Source of the DNA: Acidovorax sp.
Lineage (GTDB): Bacteria > Pseudomonadota > Gammaproteobacteria > Burkholderiales > Burkholderiaceae_C
Assembly (NCBI RefSeq): GCF_027492855.1
Contig: NZ_JAPUDY010000096.1
Coordinates: forward strand, 1-41,725
Length of the DNA stretch: 41,725 bases
Reading direction: 5' to 3'
The notes under the pieces were generated by a model. The model saw only the letters and a list, made by a program, of their open reading frames with translations, ran no database searches and had not been told where the DNA came from. This document shows positions 1-7,210 of this stretch, one piece after another. Position numbers and translations under genes: made by a program. Position 1 is the stretch's first letter. Every line of letters begins with the position of its first letter.

Positions 1-863
1 CGCACGACGTGATGGTGGCGGGCGGCATGGAGAGCATGACCAACGCCCCCTACCTGCTGCAAAAAGGCCGCGGCGGCTACCGCCTGGGCCATGACCGCAT
101 CTTCGACCACATGATGCTCGACGGCCTGGAAGACGCCTACGAAGCGGGCCGCAGCATGGGCACCTTTGGTGAAGACTGCGCCGCCAAATACAGCTTCACG
201 CGCGAACAGCAGGACGCCTTCGCCACCGCCAGCGTGCAGCGCGCCAAGGCCGCCACCGAGTCTGGTGCGTTCGCGGCCGAGATCGTGCCCGTCACCGTCA
301 AGACCCGTGCGGGCGAAACCGTGGTGTCGGTGGACGAAGGCCCCGGCAAGGTCAAGCTCGAAAAGATTCCTACGCTCAAGCCCGCGTTCAAGAAAGACGG
401 CACCATCACCGCCGCCTCCAGCTCCAGCATCAACGACGGCGCCGCCGCGCTGGTGATGATGCGCGAATCCACCGCAAAGAAGCTCGGTGCCAAGCCCCTG
501 GCCCGCATCGTGAGCCACGCCACGCATGCGCAAGAGCCCGAATGGTTCGCCACCGCGCCCCTGGGCGCCACGCAGAAGGCGCTGGCCAAGGCAGGCTGGG
601 CCGTGGGCGACGTGCAACTGTGGGAGATCAACGAAGCCTTTGCAGTGGTGCCCATGGCGCTCATGAAGGAGCTGGATCTGCCCCACGACAAGGTCAACGT
701 CAACGGCGGCGCTTGCGCCCTGGGCCACCCCATTGGCGCCAGCGGCGCGCGCATCATGGTCACGCTGATGTACGCCCTCAAGGCGCGAGGCCTCAAGAAG
801 GGCCTGGCCACGCTGTGCATCGGCGGCGGCGAAGCCACGGCCGTGGCGCTGGAACTGGTCTGA
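1..863 (+). CDS. Acetyl-CoA C-acyltransferase (thiolase), 5' partial
   Basis: This is the C-terminal part, about 287 codons, of a thiolase that enters from upstream of the window. Thiolases cleave 3-ketoacyl-CoA with CoA, or condense two acetyl-CoA, in the cytoplasm. The frame reads HDVMVAGGMESMTNAPY from base 3, the conserved stretch just after the acyl-accepting Cys, so roughly 100 N-terminal residues including that Cys lie outside. Visible motifs are NEAFA, GGACALGHPIGASGARI (catalytic His in GHP) and the C-terminal CIGGGEATA with the second catalytic Cys at bases 816-818. It ends 19 bases before the next gene. With the acyl-CoA dehydrogenase downstream it suggests a beta-oxidation role. 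Whether it is of the degradative or biosynthetic type cannot be decided here. Confidence 0.95.
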   Translation, partial: HDVMVAGGMESMTNAPYLLQKGRGGYRLGHDRIFDHMMLDGLEDAYEAGRSMGTFGEDCAAKYSFTREQQDAFATASVQRAKAATESGAFAAEIVPVTVKTRAGETVVSVDEGPGKVKLEKIPTLKPAFKKDGTITAASSSSINDGAAALVMMRESTAKKLGAKPLARIVSHATHAQEPEWFATAPLGATQKALAKAGWAVGDVQLWEINEAFAVVPMALMKELDLPHDKVNVNGGACALGHPIGASGARIMVTLMYALKARGLKKGLATLCIGGGEATAVALELV

Positions 864-882
864 CACGGCACGGAGGGCGCCC

Positions 883-1515
883 ATGATCACCAACCATGAA
901 CAACTGCGCGCCCTCTACGCGGCCCCTGGCGAGCGGGCCGTGCGCAAACAGCAGGCGCAGCTTGATGCGCACTGCCAGCGCTTCATCGCGCTGTCGCCTT
1001 TCTGCGTGTTGGCCAGTGGCGGTGGGGCAGGCGCCTTGCTCGATGCCTCGCCGCGCGGGGGCGCGCCAGGCTTTGTGAAGTCGCCCGACGTGCACACGCT
1101 GCTGCTGCCCGACGCCAGCGGCAACAACCGGCTCGACACCCTGGCCAACCTGCTCGAAGACCCGCGCATCGGTTTGCTGTTTCTGATTCCGGGCGTGGAC
1201 GAAACCCTGCGGGTGAACGGCACGGCCCGCCTGCGCGACGAGGCGATCTATACCGATTTCTTCACCGCCGAGCGCCAGCGCCCCAAACTCGTCATCGAGG
1301 TGCGCGTGGCTGAGGCCTACCTGCACTGCCCCAAGGCCCTGATGCGCTCGCGCCTGTGGAGCGCCGATGCGCAGGTGGAACGCGCCATGCTGCCCACGCT
1401 GGGCCAGATGATCCACGACCAGATGGGGCTGGCCACCGAGCCCGAGTCGCAGGTCGCCATGCTGCAGCGCTACCGCGCGCAACTGGCGCAAGAGCAGCAA
1501 TTGGGCGATGCCTGA
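883..1515 (+). CDS. PPOX-type FMN-binding protein (pyridoxamine 5'-phosphate oxidase family)
   Basis: A 210-residue protein of the split-barrel pyridoxamine-phosphate-oxidase-like family. It resembles the subgroup usually annotated as an FMN-dependent PPOX-type flavoprotein. Family-like stretches are FVKSPDVHTLLLPDASGNNRLDTLANLLEDPRIGLLF (residues about 67-103), the RVNGTARL strand, and the HCPKALMRSRLW segment near the C-terminus, where a conserved Cys and basic residues sit. ATG at 883 follows a purine-rich CGGAGGG. The physiological substrate is unknown for this subgroup. It lies between thiolase and SDR genes on the same strand, but the repeat at 1523-1578 separates it from the SDR gene. 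The fold assignment is fairly safe; the reaction is not. Confidence 0.85.
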   Translation: MITNHEQLRALYAAPGERAVRKQQAQLDAHCQRFIALSPFCVLASGGGAGALLDASPRGGAPGFVKSPDVHTLLLPDASGNNRLDTLANLLEDPRIGLLFLIPGVDETLRVNGTARLRDEAIYTDFFTAERQRPKLVIEVRVAEAYLHCPKALMRSRLWSADAQVERAMLPTLGQMIHDQMGLATEPESQVAMLQRYRAQLAQEQQLGDA

Positions 1516-1522
1516 GATTGAT

Positions 1523-1578
1523 TTGCTATTGTTTTAATAGCTGTTCGCGCTTATTCAATAAGCGCTACTGGCCAATTT
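1523..1578 (+). repeat. Dispersed palindromic repeat, copy R1 (intergenic)
   Basis: First of six related copies in the window. The block reads GCTATTG, then AATAGCTGTTCGCGCTT, loop ATTCAAT, AAGCGCTACTGGCC. The core hairpin GCGCTT/AAGCGC occupies 1547-1552 and 1560-1565. It is clearly AT-richer than the neighbouring genes. It fills nearly all of the gap between the flavoprotein stop (1515) and the SDR start (1592), so any ribosome-binding site for the SDR gene must lie in or next to the repeat. I define this orientation as '+' for the family. Confidence 0.8.
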
Positions 1579-1591
1579 CATCGGATTTTTC

Positions 1592-2260
1592 ATGACCACG
1601 GTATTGATTTTGGGTGCATCGCGGGGCATTGGCTTGGAGTTGGTGCGCCAGTACGCCGAGGCGGGCTGCCACGTGATCGCCACCGTGCGCGATGACGCAG
1701 GCCGCGCGCGCGTGCAGGCCCTGGGTGCCGATGCGCTCACCGTCGATGTGGCCAACCCCGCTAGCGTGAGCGGCCTGGCCTGGCAGCTCGATGGCGAGAA
1801 GATCGATGCCGCGTGGTACGTGGCGGGCGTGATCCGCCGCCCCAACGCGCTCACGCCGCCCACGCAACAAGACTTTGATACCGTCATGCACACCAATGTG
1901 CTGGGCGCGATGCAAACCATCCCGCAGGTAGCGCCGCTGGTGGCCGATGCGGGCGGGGTGTTTGTATTCATCTCGTCGTCCATGGCGCAGATCGGCAGCG
2001 TGCCAAACGGTAGCTCCTGGCTCTACCGCACCAGCAAGGCCGCGCTCAACATGGCGGTGGCGGCGGCGCAGCACGACTACCCCGGCGCCACGCTCGTCAC
2101 CATCGACCCCGGCTGGGTGCAGACCGACATGGGCGGTGAAGGCGCCCCGCTCACGGTGGAAGAGAGCGTGCGTGGCATGCGCAGCACGGTGGCGGGCCTC
2201 ACGCCCGCCGACAAGGGCCGCCTGCTGCACCACGATGGCCGCCGCGCCGCGCATTGGTAA
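1592..2260 (+). CDS. SDR family NAD(P)-dependent oxidoreductase
   Basis: A 222-residue short-chain dehydrogenase/reductase, resembling the C-factor (CsgA)-like branch. The Rossmann motif GASRGIG is at residues 8-14. The segment NVLGA is near residue 102. The catalytic Ser lies in FISSSMAQIG (about 128-130), and the YxxxK pair is Y145 and K149 in LYRTSKAALN. The PGWVQTDMGG segment after the catalytic helix is typical of the family. The substrate is unknown; reduction of a ketone or aldehyde is the general expectation. The ATG follows repeat R1 with no clear Shine-Dalgarno sequence. The next gene starts 38 bases after the stop and the acyl-CoA dehydrogenase is co-directional, so co-transcription is plausible. 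Confidence 0.9.
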   Translation: MTTVLILGASRGIGLELVRQYAEAGCHVIATVRDDAGRARVQALGADALTVDVANPASVSGLAWQLDGEKIDAAWYVAGVIRRPNALTPPTQQDFDTVMHTNVLGAMQTIPQVAPLVADAGGVFVFISSSMAQIGSVPNGSSWLYRTSKAALNMAVAAAQHDYPGATLVTIDPGWVQTDMGGEGAPLTVEESVRGMRSTVAGLTPADKGRLLHHDGRRAAHW

Positions 2261-2298
2261 TTCATTTTTCAACGAACAACGACTTTCGGAGACACCCC

Positions 2299-3429
2299 AT
2301 GCTGCTGACCCAAGACCAGGAAATGATCCGCGACGCGGTGCGCGACTTTGCCCAAACCGAGCTGTGGCCCCACGCCGCGCGCTGGGACAAGGAACACCAC
2401 TTCCCCAAAGATGCCCACCAGGGCCTGGCCGCCCTGGGCGCCTATGGCATCTGCGTGCCCGAAGAGTTTGGCGGTGCCCACCTTGACTACCTCACGCTTG
2501 CGCTGGTGCTCGAAGAAATCGCGGCCGGTGACGGCGGCACCAGCACGGCCATCAGCGTGACCAACTGCCCCGTCAACGCCATCCTCATGCGCTACGGCAA
2601 TGCGCAGCAAAAGCGCGACTGGCTCACCCCACTGGCCCAGGGCCAGATGCTGGGCGCTTTCTGCCTGACCGAGCCACATGTGGGCTCTGACGCCTCGGCA
2701 CTGCGCACCACGGCCGCCAAACAGGGCGATGAGTACGTCATCAACGGCGTCAAGCAATTCATCACCAGTGGCAAAAATGGCGACGTGGCCATCGTCATTG
2801 CCGTCACCGACAAAGGCGCGGGCAAAAAGGGCATGAGCGCCTTCCTGGTGCCCACCAGCAACCCCGGCTATGTGGTGGCGCGGCTCGAAGACAAGCTGGG
2901 CCAACACAGCAGCGACACCGCGCAGATCAACTTCGACAACTGCCGCATCCCGGCCGAGAACCTGATCGGTGCGGAAGGCGAGGGCTACAAGATCGCCCTC
3001 GGTGCGCTCGAAGGCGGTCGCATCGGCATCGCCGCACAAAGCGTGGGCATGGCGCGCAGCGCGTTTGATGCGGCGCTGGCGTATTCAAAAGAGCGCGAAA
3101 GCTTCGGCACCGCCATCTTCAACCACCAGGCCGTGGGCTTTCGCCTGGCCGACTGCGCCACCCAGATCGAGGCCGCGCGCCAGCTCATCTGGCATGCCGC
3201 CGCGCTGCGCGATGCGGGCAAGCCGTGCCTGAAAGAGGCCGCCATGGCCAAGCTGTTCGCCAGCGAGATGGCCGAGCGCGTGTGCAGCGCCGCCATCCAG
3301 ACGCTGGGCGGCTACGGCGTGGTGAACGACTTCCCGGTGGAGCGCATCTACCGCGACGTGCGCGTGTGCCAAATCTACGAAGGCACGAGCGACGTGCAGA
3401 AGATCATCATTCAGCGGGCGCTGGCTTGA
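2299..3429 (+). CDS. Acyl-CoA dehydrogenase (short/medium-chain type)
   Basis: A 376-residue FAD-dependent acyl-CoA dehydrogenase that introduces the alpha-beta double bond into acyl-CoA and passes electrons to ETF. It has the N-terminal helical domain, the middle beta domain with FCLTEPHVGSDA and FITSGKNGD, and the C-terminal domain with QTLGGYGVVNDFPVERIYRDVRV. IYEGTSDVQ places a catalytic Glu at residue 361, the position used by short- and medium-chain enzymes. Isovaleryl-CoA dehydrogenases use a different helix and have Gly here, so this is probably a butyryl-type enzyme and not the missing leucine-pathway enzyme. ATG 2299 is chosen because it follows CGGAGA and begins MLLTQDQEMIRD, the normal family start; an upstream in-frame start at 2254 would add 15 unlike residues. 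Confidence 0.93.
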   Translation: MLLTQDQEMIRDAVRDFAQTELWPHAARWDKEHHFPKDAHQGLAALGAYGICVPEEFGGAHLDYLTLALVLEEIAAGDGGTSTAISVTNCPVNAILMRYGNAQQKRDWLTPLAQGQMLGAFCLTEPHVGSDASALRTTAAKQGDEYVINGVKQFITSGKNGDVAIVIAVTDKGAGKKGMSAFLVPTSNPGYVVARLEDKLGQHSSDTAQINFDNCRIPAENLIGAEGEGYKIALGALEGGRIGIAAQSVGMARSAFDAALAYSKERESFGTAIFNHQAVGFRLADCATQIEAARQLIWHAAALRDAGKPCLKEAAMAKLFASEMAERVCSAAIQTLGGYGVVNDFPVERIYRDVRVCQIYEGTSDVQKIIIQRALA

Positions 3430-3446
3430 TGGAGTAGCGTAGAGGT

Positions 3447-3500
3447 TGCTATGTATTTGATAGCTGTTTGCGCTTGTTGAATAGGCGGTAGAGCCTCTTT
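3447..3500 (+). repeat. Dispersed palindromic repeat, copy R2 (between convergent genes)
   Basis: A degenerate copy of the R1 family: TTGCTATGTATTTGATAGCTG, then TTTGCGCTTGTTGAATAGGCGGTAGAGCC. The GCTAT/ATAGC pair and the AGCTG...GCGCTT part are kept, but the right arm of the core hairpin has decayed to AGGCGG. It sits exactly between the convergent 3' ends of the acyl-CoA dehydrogenase (3429) and the third histidine kinase (3507), and no separate terminator is seen there. It may help transcription end, but the evidence is only positional. Confidence 0.65.
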
Positions 3501-3506
3501 TAATCA

Positions 3507-5393
3507 CTATTTTTGCGCTATCCATTGCGACAGCAGCGCGTGTAGCTCAGCCACGTCCACGGGTTTTTTCAGCACGAGGTAGCCTTCCTCCTCGGCGATG
3601 CCCAATTGCGGGGCGTCGAACTCGCCGCTCACCATGGCGCCACGCGCCTGGGGGTAGCGCGCCAGCAGGTCTTGCAGGATGTCGAAGCCGCTTTCCCCCG
3701 AGCGCAGGCGCTGGTCGCACAGCACCACGTCGGGGGCCGGGCCGCTGGCTGCTGCCGCCAGCGCCTCTTGTGCGTTGGCGGCCAAGCGCACTTTCAGGCC
3801 CCAACTGTGCAGCAAGTTGCACCAAGCCTGTTGTACCTGCGGGTCGTCGTCCAGCACGAGGCAAGTGCCGTGCAGGGCGGGGGGCAAGGGCGGTGGGGCT
3901 GCGCCCATGCCAGCGGGCGCAGTCTTGCCTTCGGGGGGCAACACGGCGGTCGTGGCGGCCAGTTGCAGCCAGAAGCACGATCCCCGCCCCAGCCGCGAGC
4001 GCAGGTCGTGTTCGGCTGCCATCAGTTCAGCACAGCGGGCCACTACGGCCAGCCCCAGCCCGTGGCCTGCATCCATCGGCGTGGTGCCGCGCTGCAGGCG
4101 TTCGTAGGGTTGGTAGATGCGGTGGCGGTCCTGCTCGGCCACGCCCACGCCGGTGTCCCACACGGCGATGCGCCACTGCCCGCCCCGGCGGCGCGCGGCC
4201 AGCAGCACGCCGCCCTGGCGGGTGTAGCGCAGTGCGTTGTGCACCAGGTTGATCACGCACTGGCGCAGCAGCACGGGGTCGGCCAGCACGGTGGCATCCT
4301 CCGGTGGAAGGTGCTCGCGCAGCGCCAGGCCCAGGTCGCGCGCTTCGGCGCGGAACAGCAGGGCCACGTCGTGCAGCAGCGGCCGCAGGGCCACGGGCTG
4401 GCGGCGTGCCTGAAGGGAGCCACTCTCGATGCGAGAGAGGTCCAGCAGCGCGTTGAACATCAGGCTCACCGAGCGCAGACTGCGGCGCACGTCGTCCAGC
4501 GCGGGAAGCAGGGCCGTGTCGTGGTTGCGCCGCGCCAGTGCCTCGATCTGGAACCCCATGGCGTGGATGGGCTGGCGCAGGTCGTGGCTGGCAGTGCTGA
4601 GGAAGAGGTTCTTGGCGCGCAGCGCCTGCTCGGCTTCGGCGTGGGCCTGCTGGGCCTCCTGGGCCAGTCGCAGGCTTTCCTCTTCAAGCCGCACCTGTTG
4701 CAGGAAGAAGTTGTGCGCCACTACGGCATGCCTGTACAGCGCCGCCATCAGCAACAGCGACATGGGGATGATGAAGCGCCAGGGCGATGCGGGCGATCCA
4801 CCCGGCATGGTCGGGTTGCCGAACAGGTTGGGCCATTGCGATAGCGACAGTGGCACCAGCACGGAGATCACCCCCCAGCCAAAACCATAAAAGCGCAGAA
4901 ACGTGCCCAGCGAGGGGAGCTGAAAGGTGGCGGTGCCCACAATCACCACCGCCAGGCTCACATGCAGCAACAGCACAAAGTCGAAGCTGGAGCGCCCCGG
5001 CGTCAGCACCACGATGGCGCCTAGCGAAGCCAGGCCCAGGGCCTGCCCCAGGCTGGTGTTGCGCACCCGGGGCCGCCAGCGCCGCAGCCAGGCGGCGTCG
5101 TCGTCGTCGGGGGTTGCCGTGCCGTTGCGACTGGCCCGCAGTTGGCGCGATTGCACAAACACGGCCACCGCCGCCAGCGCGTACAGCACGGTCCAGGCCA
5201 GCATGCCCAGGGGGTTGCGGCCCAGCCCCTGAAACCACATCGTGAACAAAACTCCCAGCAGCGGCATCGCAAAAATGCCCTGGGCCAGGCGCTGGTGGGT
5301 CAGTTCCAGCATGCGCACCTGGCCGCGTTCGGCCAGGTCGCCGGTTTCCAGCGGGCGGGGGAACCACCGCCGCCACAGTGCCACCACCTTCAC
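3507..5393 (-). CDS. Hybrid histidine kinase with six-helix membrane sensor (third kinase)
   Basis: A 628-residue hybrid sensor kinase. Six hydrophobic segments span about residues 38-225 with no recognisable extracytoplasmic domain. A short coiled coil (about 230-262) leads to HisKA with SHDLRQPIHAM (phospho-accepting H270). HATPase motifs are N382-N386, DTGVGV (413) and GHGLGLAV (443). The C-terminal receiver has DDD at 515-517, phospho-acceptor D560 in LCDQRL, and Lys in LVLKKPVDV near 609. No HPt domain is present. The GTG start at 5393 is chosen because it overlaps the previous stop as GTGA and follows GGGAGGG eight bases upstream; an open frame continues upstream but only inside the preceding gene. 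It is the last gene of the four-gene operon. Confidence 0.9.
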   Translation of the reverse strand: MKVVALWRRWFPRPLETGDLAERGQVRMLELTHQRLAQGIFAMPLLGVLFTMWFQGLGRNPLGMLAWTVLYALAAVAVFVQSRQLRASRNGTATPDDDDAAWLRRWRPRVRNTSLGQALGLASLGAIVVLTPGRSSFDFVLLLHVSLAVVIVGTATFQLPSLGTFLRFYGFGWGVISVLVPLSLSQWPNLFGNPTMPGGSPASPWRFIIPMSLLLMAALYRHAVVAHNFFLQQVRLEEESLRLAQEAQQAHAEAEQALRAKNLFLSTASHDLRQPIHAMGFQIEALARRNHDTALLPALDDVRRSLRSVSLMFNALLDLSRIESGSLQARRQPVALRPLLHDVALLFRAEARDLGLALREHLPPEDATVLADPVLLRQCVINLVHNALRYTRQGGVLLAARRRGGQWRIAVWDTGVGVAEQDRHRIYQPYERLQRGTTPMDAGHGLGLAVVARCAELMAAEHDLRSRLGRGSCFWLQLAATTAVLPPEGKTAPAGMGAAPPPLPPALHGTCLVLDDDPQVQQAWCNLLHSWGLKVRLAANAQEALAAAASGPAPDVVLCDQRLRSGESGFDILQDLLARYPQARGAMVSGEFDAPQLGIAEEEGYLVLKKPVDVAELHALLSQWIAQK

Positions 5394-7210
5394 GGCTGAG
5401 GCCCTCCCACACCAACGGCAGCCTCGCCCGGCGCCACGAGCCAGCGGCTGAGCAGTGCGTGCAGGTCGCCCACGTCCACGGGTTTTCTCAGCACGAGGTA
5501 GCCGTCCTCTTCGGCAGCCTGCAACGCAGGTGCGTCGAACTCGCCACTTACCATGGCGCCGCGTGCCGTGGGGCAACGCTCCAGCAGGGCGCGCAGCACG
5601 TCAAAGCCGCTGTCGCCCGATGCGAGATGTTGGTCGCACAGGATGACCTGGGGGGTAAATCCGCTGTCCAGATGGGCGTGGGCTTCGCCGGGGTGGCGGG
5701 CCGTGCGCAGTTCCACCCCCCAGCCGTTCAGCAGCGCCGTCCAGGCGCGCAGCACGTGGGGGTCATCGTCCAGCACCAGGCATCGGCCTCGCAGGCGCGG
5801 CCAGGCGTGCGGCGCGGTGTGCTGTGCATCGCGCACGGCGGCCGCTAGTGTGGATGGGGCCGTGGCGGGCAGCTCGATCCAGAAGCAAGACCCCTGGCCG
5901 GGCCGGGAGGCGAGGCCTTGGCGCGCGCCCATCAGCGCCACGCAGCGCGCCACCACGGCCAGCCCCAGGCCATGTCCTTCGCGGTGGATGTGCCCTGTTC
6001 GCTGGGGGCGATAGAAGGCCTCGTAGATCGCCGTTTGCTCTTGAGGTGCTACGCCCTCGCCGGTGTCCCACACCTCCAGCCGCCAGTGGCTGCCACGCCG
6101 TCGTACACCCACCAGCACGCCACCGCGCTGCGTGTAGTGCAAGGCGTTTTGCACCAGGTTGGCCACCGACTGCCGCATCAGTGCGGAATCGGCCAGCACC
6201 GTGGCGTGCGCAGGGGGCGGACGCATGCGCAAGGTCAGGCCACGCGCGGCGGCCTCGGTGCCGAACTGATTCTGCAGTTCGGCGAACAAACCAGCCAGCG
6301 GCACGGGTGCAGGCCGCAGTTCCACCGTGCCCGACTCGATGCGCGACAGGTCGAGCAAGGCGTTGAACATCTGGCTCAGAGAGTGCATGCTCAGCCGCCA
6401 CTGGCCCAGCAGCGGCCCGATGCGCGGATGGTCTTGCCCCTGAAGCGCAATGGCCTCGGCCAACAGCGCCATGGCGTGCACCGGCTGGCGCAGGTCGTGG
6501 GCGGCGGTGCTCAAAAAGCGGTTCTTCTCGGCCAGGGCGGCCTCGGCGGCATGGCTGGCCTCGCGGTAGCGCTCGGCCAGGTCGCGGCTGCGCTCTTCCA
6601 GTACCACCTGGCGCACGAAGAACCGGTTGGAGCTGATGGCGCTGCGGTAGATCACGGTGGCCATCACCAGCGTCATGGGCAGCACAAACGGCCACTGCTC
6701 AGGAAACGTCCAGGGAATCATCACCAGCCCGCTCGTGGCGCCCACGAAGAACGCGCAGTACACCGACAGCGTGGCTGTCATCTGCGCCGAGTTGACCGCC
6801 AAGATGCCTGCCAGCGTGATGTGCAGCAGCAGCATGAATTCGTAGCGCGCATGGCCCAGCAATAGCGACAACACCACCGACAGCGACAAACCCATGCCGT
6901 GGCCCAGTGCCAACCAGCGCACGCGGCGGCCCCAGATGGCCAGCAGCGCGTCGGGGGCGCGCTGCGCGCGATCGCGCAGGTATCGCCGGTGGCCCCAGTG
7001 CACGAACAGAAGCACTGGCACATACGCGCACCCCCAGGCGATCAGGGGTGCCGCCCGGCCACCTTGCCAACCCAGCAGCAGGCCAAACAGCAGCCCCATG
7101 AGGGGCATGACCGACATGCCCAGCCGCAGCCGTGCGAAAGAGGTGTCGAGCAACCGCAGCCAACCGTCGGGGCTGGGCGTGCCGGATGTGTCGGCTGTGG
7201 AGGGTGTCAT
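5390..7210 (-). CDS. Hybrid histidine kinase with six-helix membrane sensor (second kinase)
   Basis: A 606-residue paralogue of the third kinase. Hydrophobic helices cover about residues 30-192, followed by a coiled coil and HisKA, where H238 is in TAAHDLRQPVHAM. The residue before the His is Ala where both sister kinases have Ser. HATPase boxes are N351-N355, DTGEGV (382) and GHGLGLAV (412). The receiver has DDD 481-483, acceptor D526 in LCDQHL and K576 in LVLRKPVDV. The ATG at 7210 overlaps the upstream stop as ATGA, and its own stop overlaps the next GTG as GTGA, so translation is probably coupled on both sides. The membrane sensor is diverged from the third kinase while the receiver end is nearly identical. 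The stimulus is unknown. Confidence 0.92.
   Translation of the reverse strand: MTPSTADTSGTPSPDGWLRLLDTSFARLRLGMSVMPLMGLLFGLLLGWQGGRAAPLIAWGCAYVPVLLFVHWGHRRYLRDRAQRAPDALLAIWGRRVRWLALGHGMGLSLSVVLSLLLGHARYEFMLLLHITLAGILAVNSAQMTATLSVYCAFFVGATSGLVMIPWTFPEQWPFVLPMTLVMATVIYRSAISSNRFFVRQVVLEERSRDLAERYREASHAAEAALAEKNRFLSTAAHDLRQPVHAMALLAEAIALQGQDHPRIGPLLGQWRLSMHSLSQMFNALLDLSRIESGTVELRPAPVPLAGLFAELQNQFGTEAAARGLTLRMRPPPAHATVLADSALMRQSVANLVQNALHYTQRGGVLVGVRRRGSHWRLEVWDTGEGVAPQEQTAIYEAFYRPQRTGHIHREGHGLGLAVVARCVALMGARQGLASRPGQGSCFWIELPATAPSTLAAAVRDAQHTAPHAWPRLRGRCLVLDDDPHVLRAWTALLNGWGVELRTARHPGEAHAHLDSGFTPQVILCDQHLASGDSGFDVLRALLERCPTARGAMVSGEFDAPALQAAEEDGYLVLRKPVDVGDLHALLSRWLVAPGEAAVGVGGPQP

Noticed and set aside
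2299-3429. Acyl-CoA dehydrogenase as the leucine-pathway isovaleryl-CoA dehydrogenase
   Set aside because: Glu361 in IYEGTSDVQ occupies the short/medium-chain catalytic position, where isovaleryl-CoA dehydrogenases have Gly, and the gene is 19 kb from the liu run.
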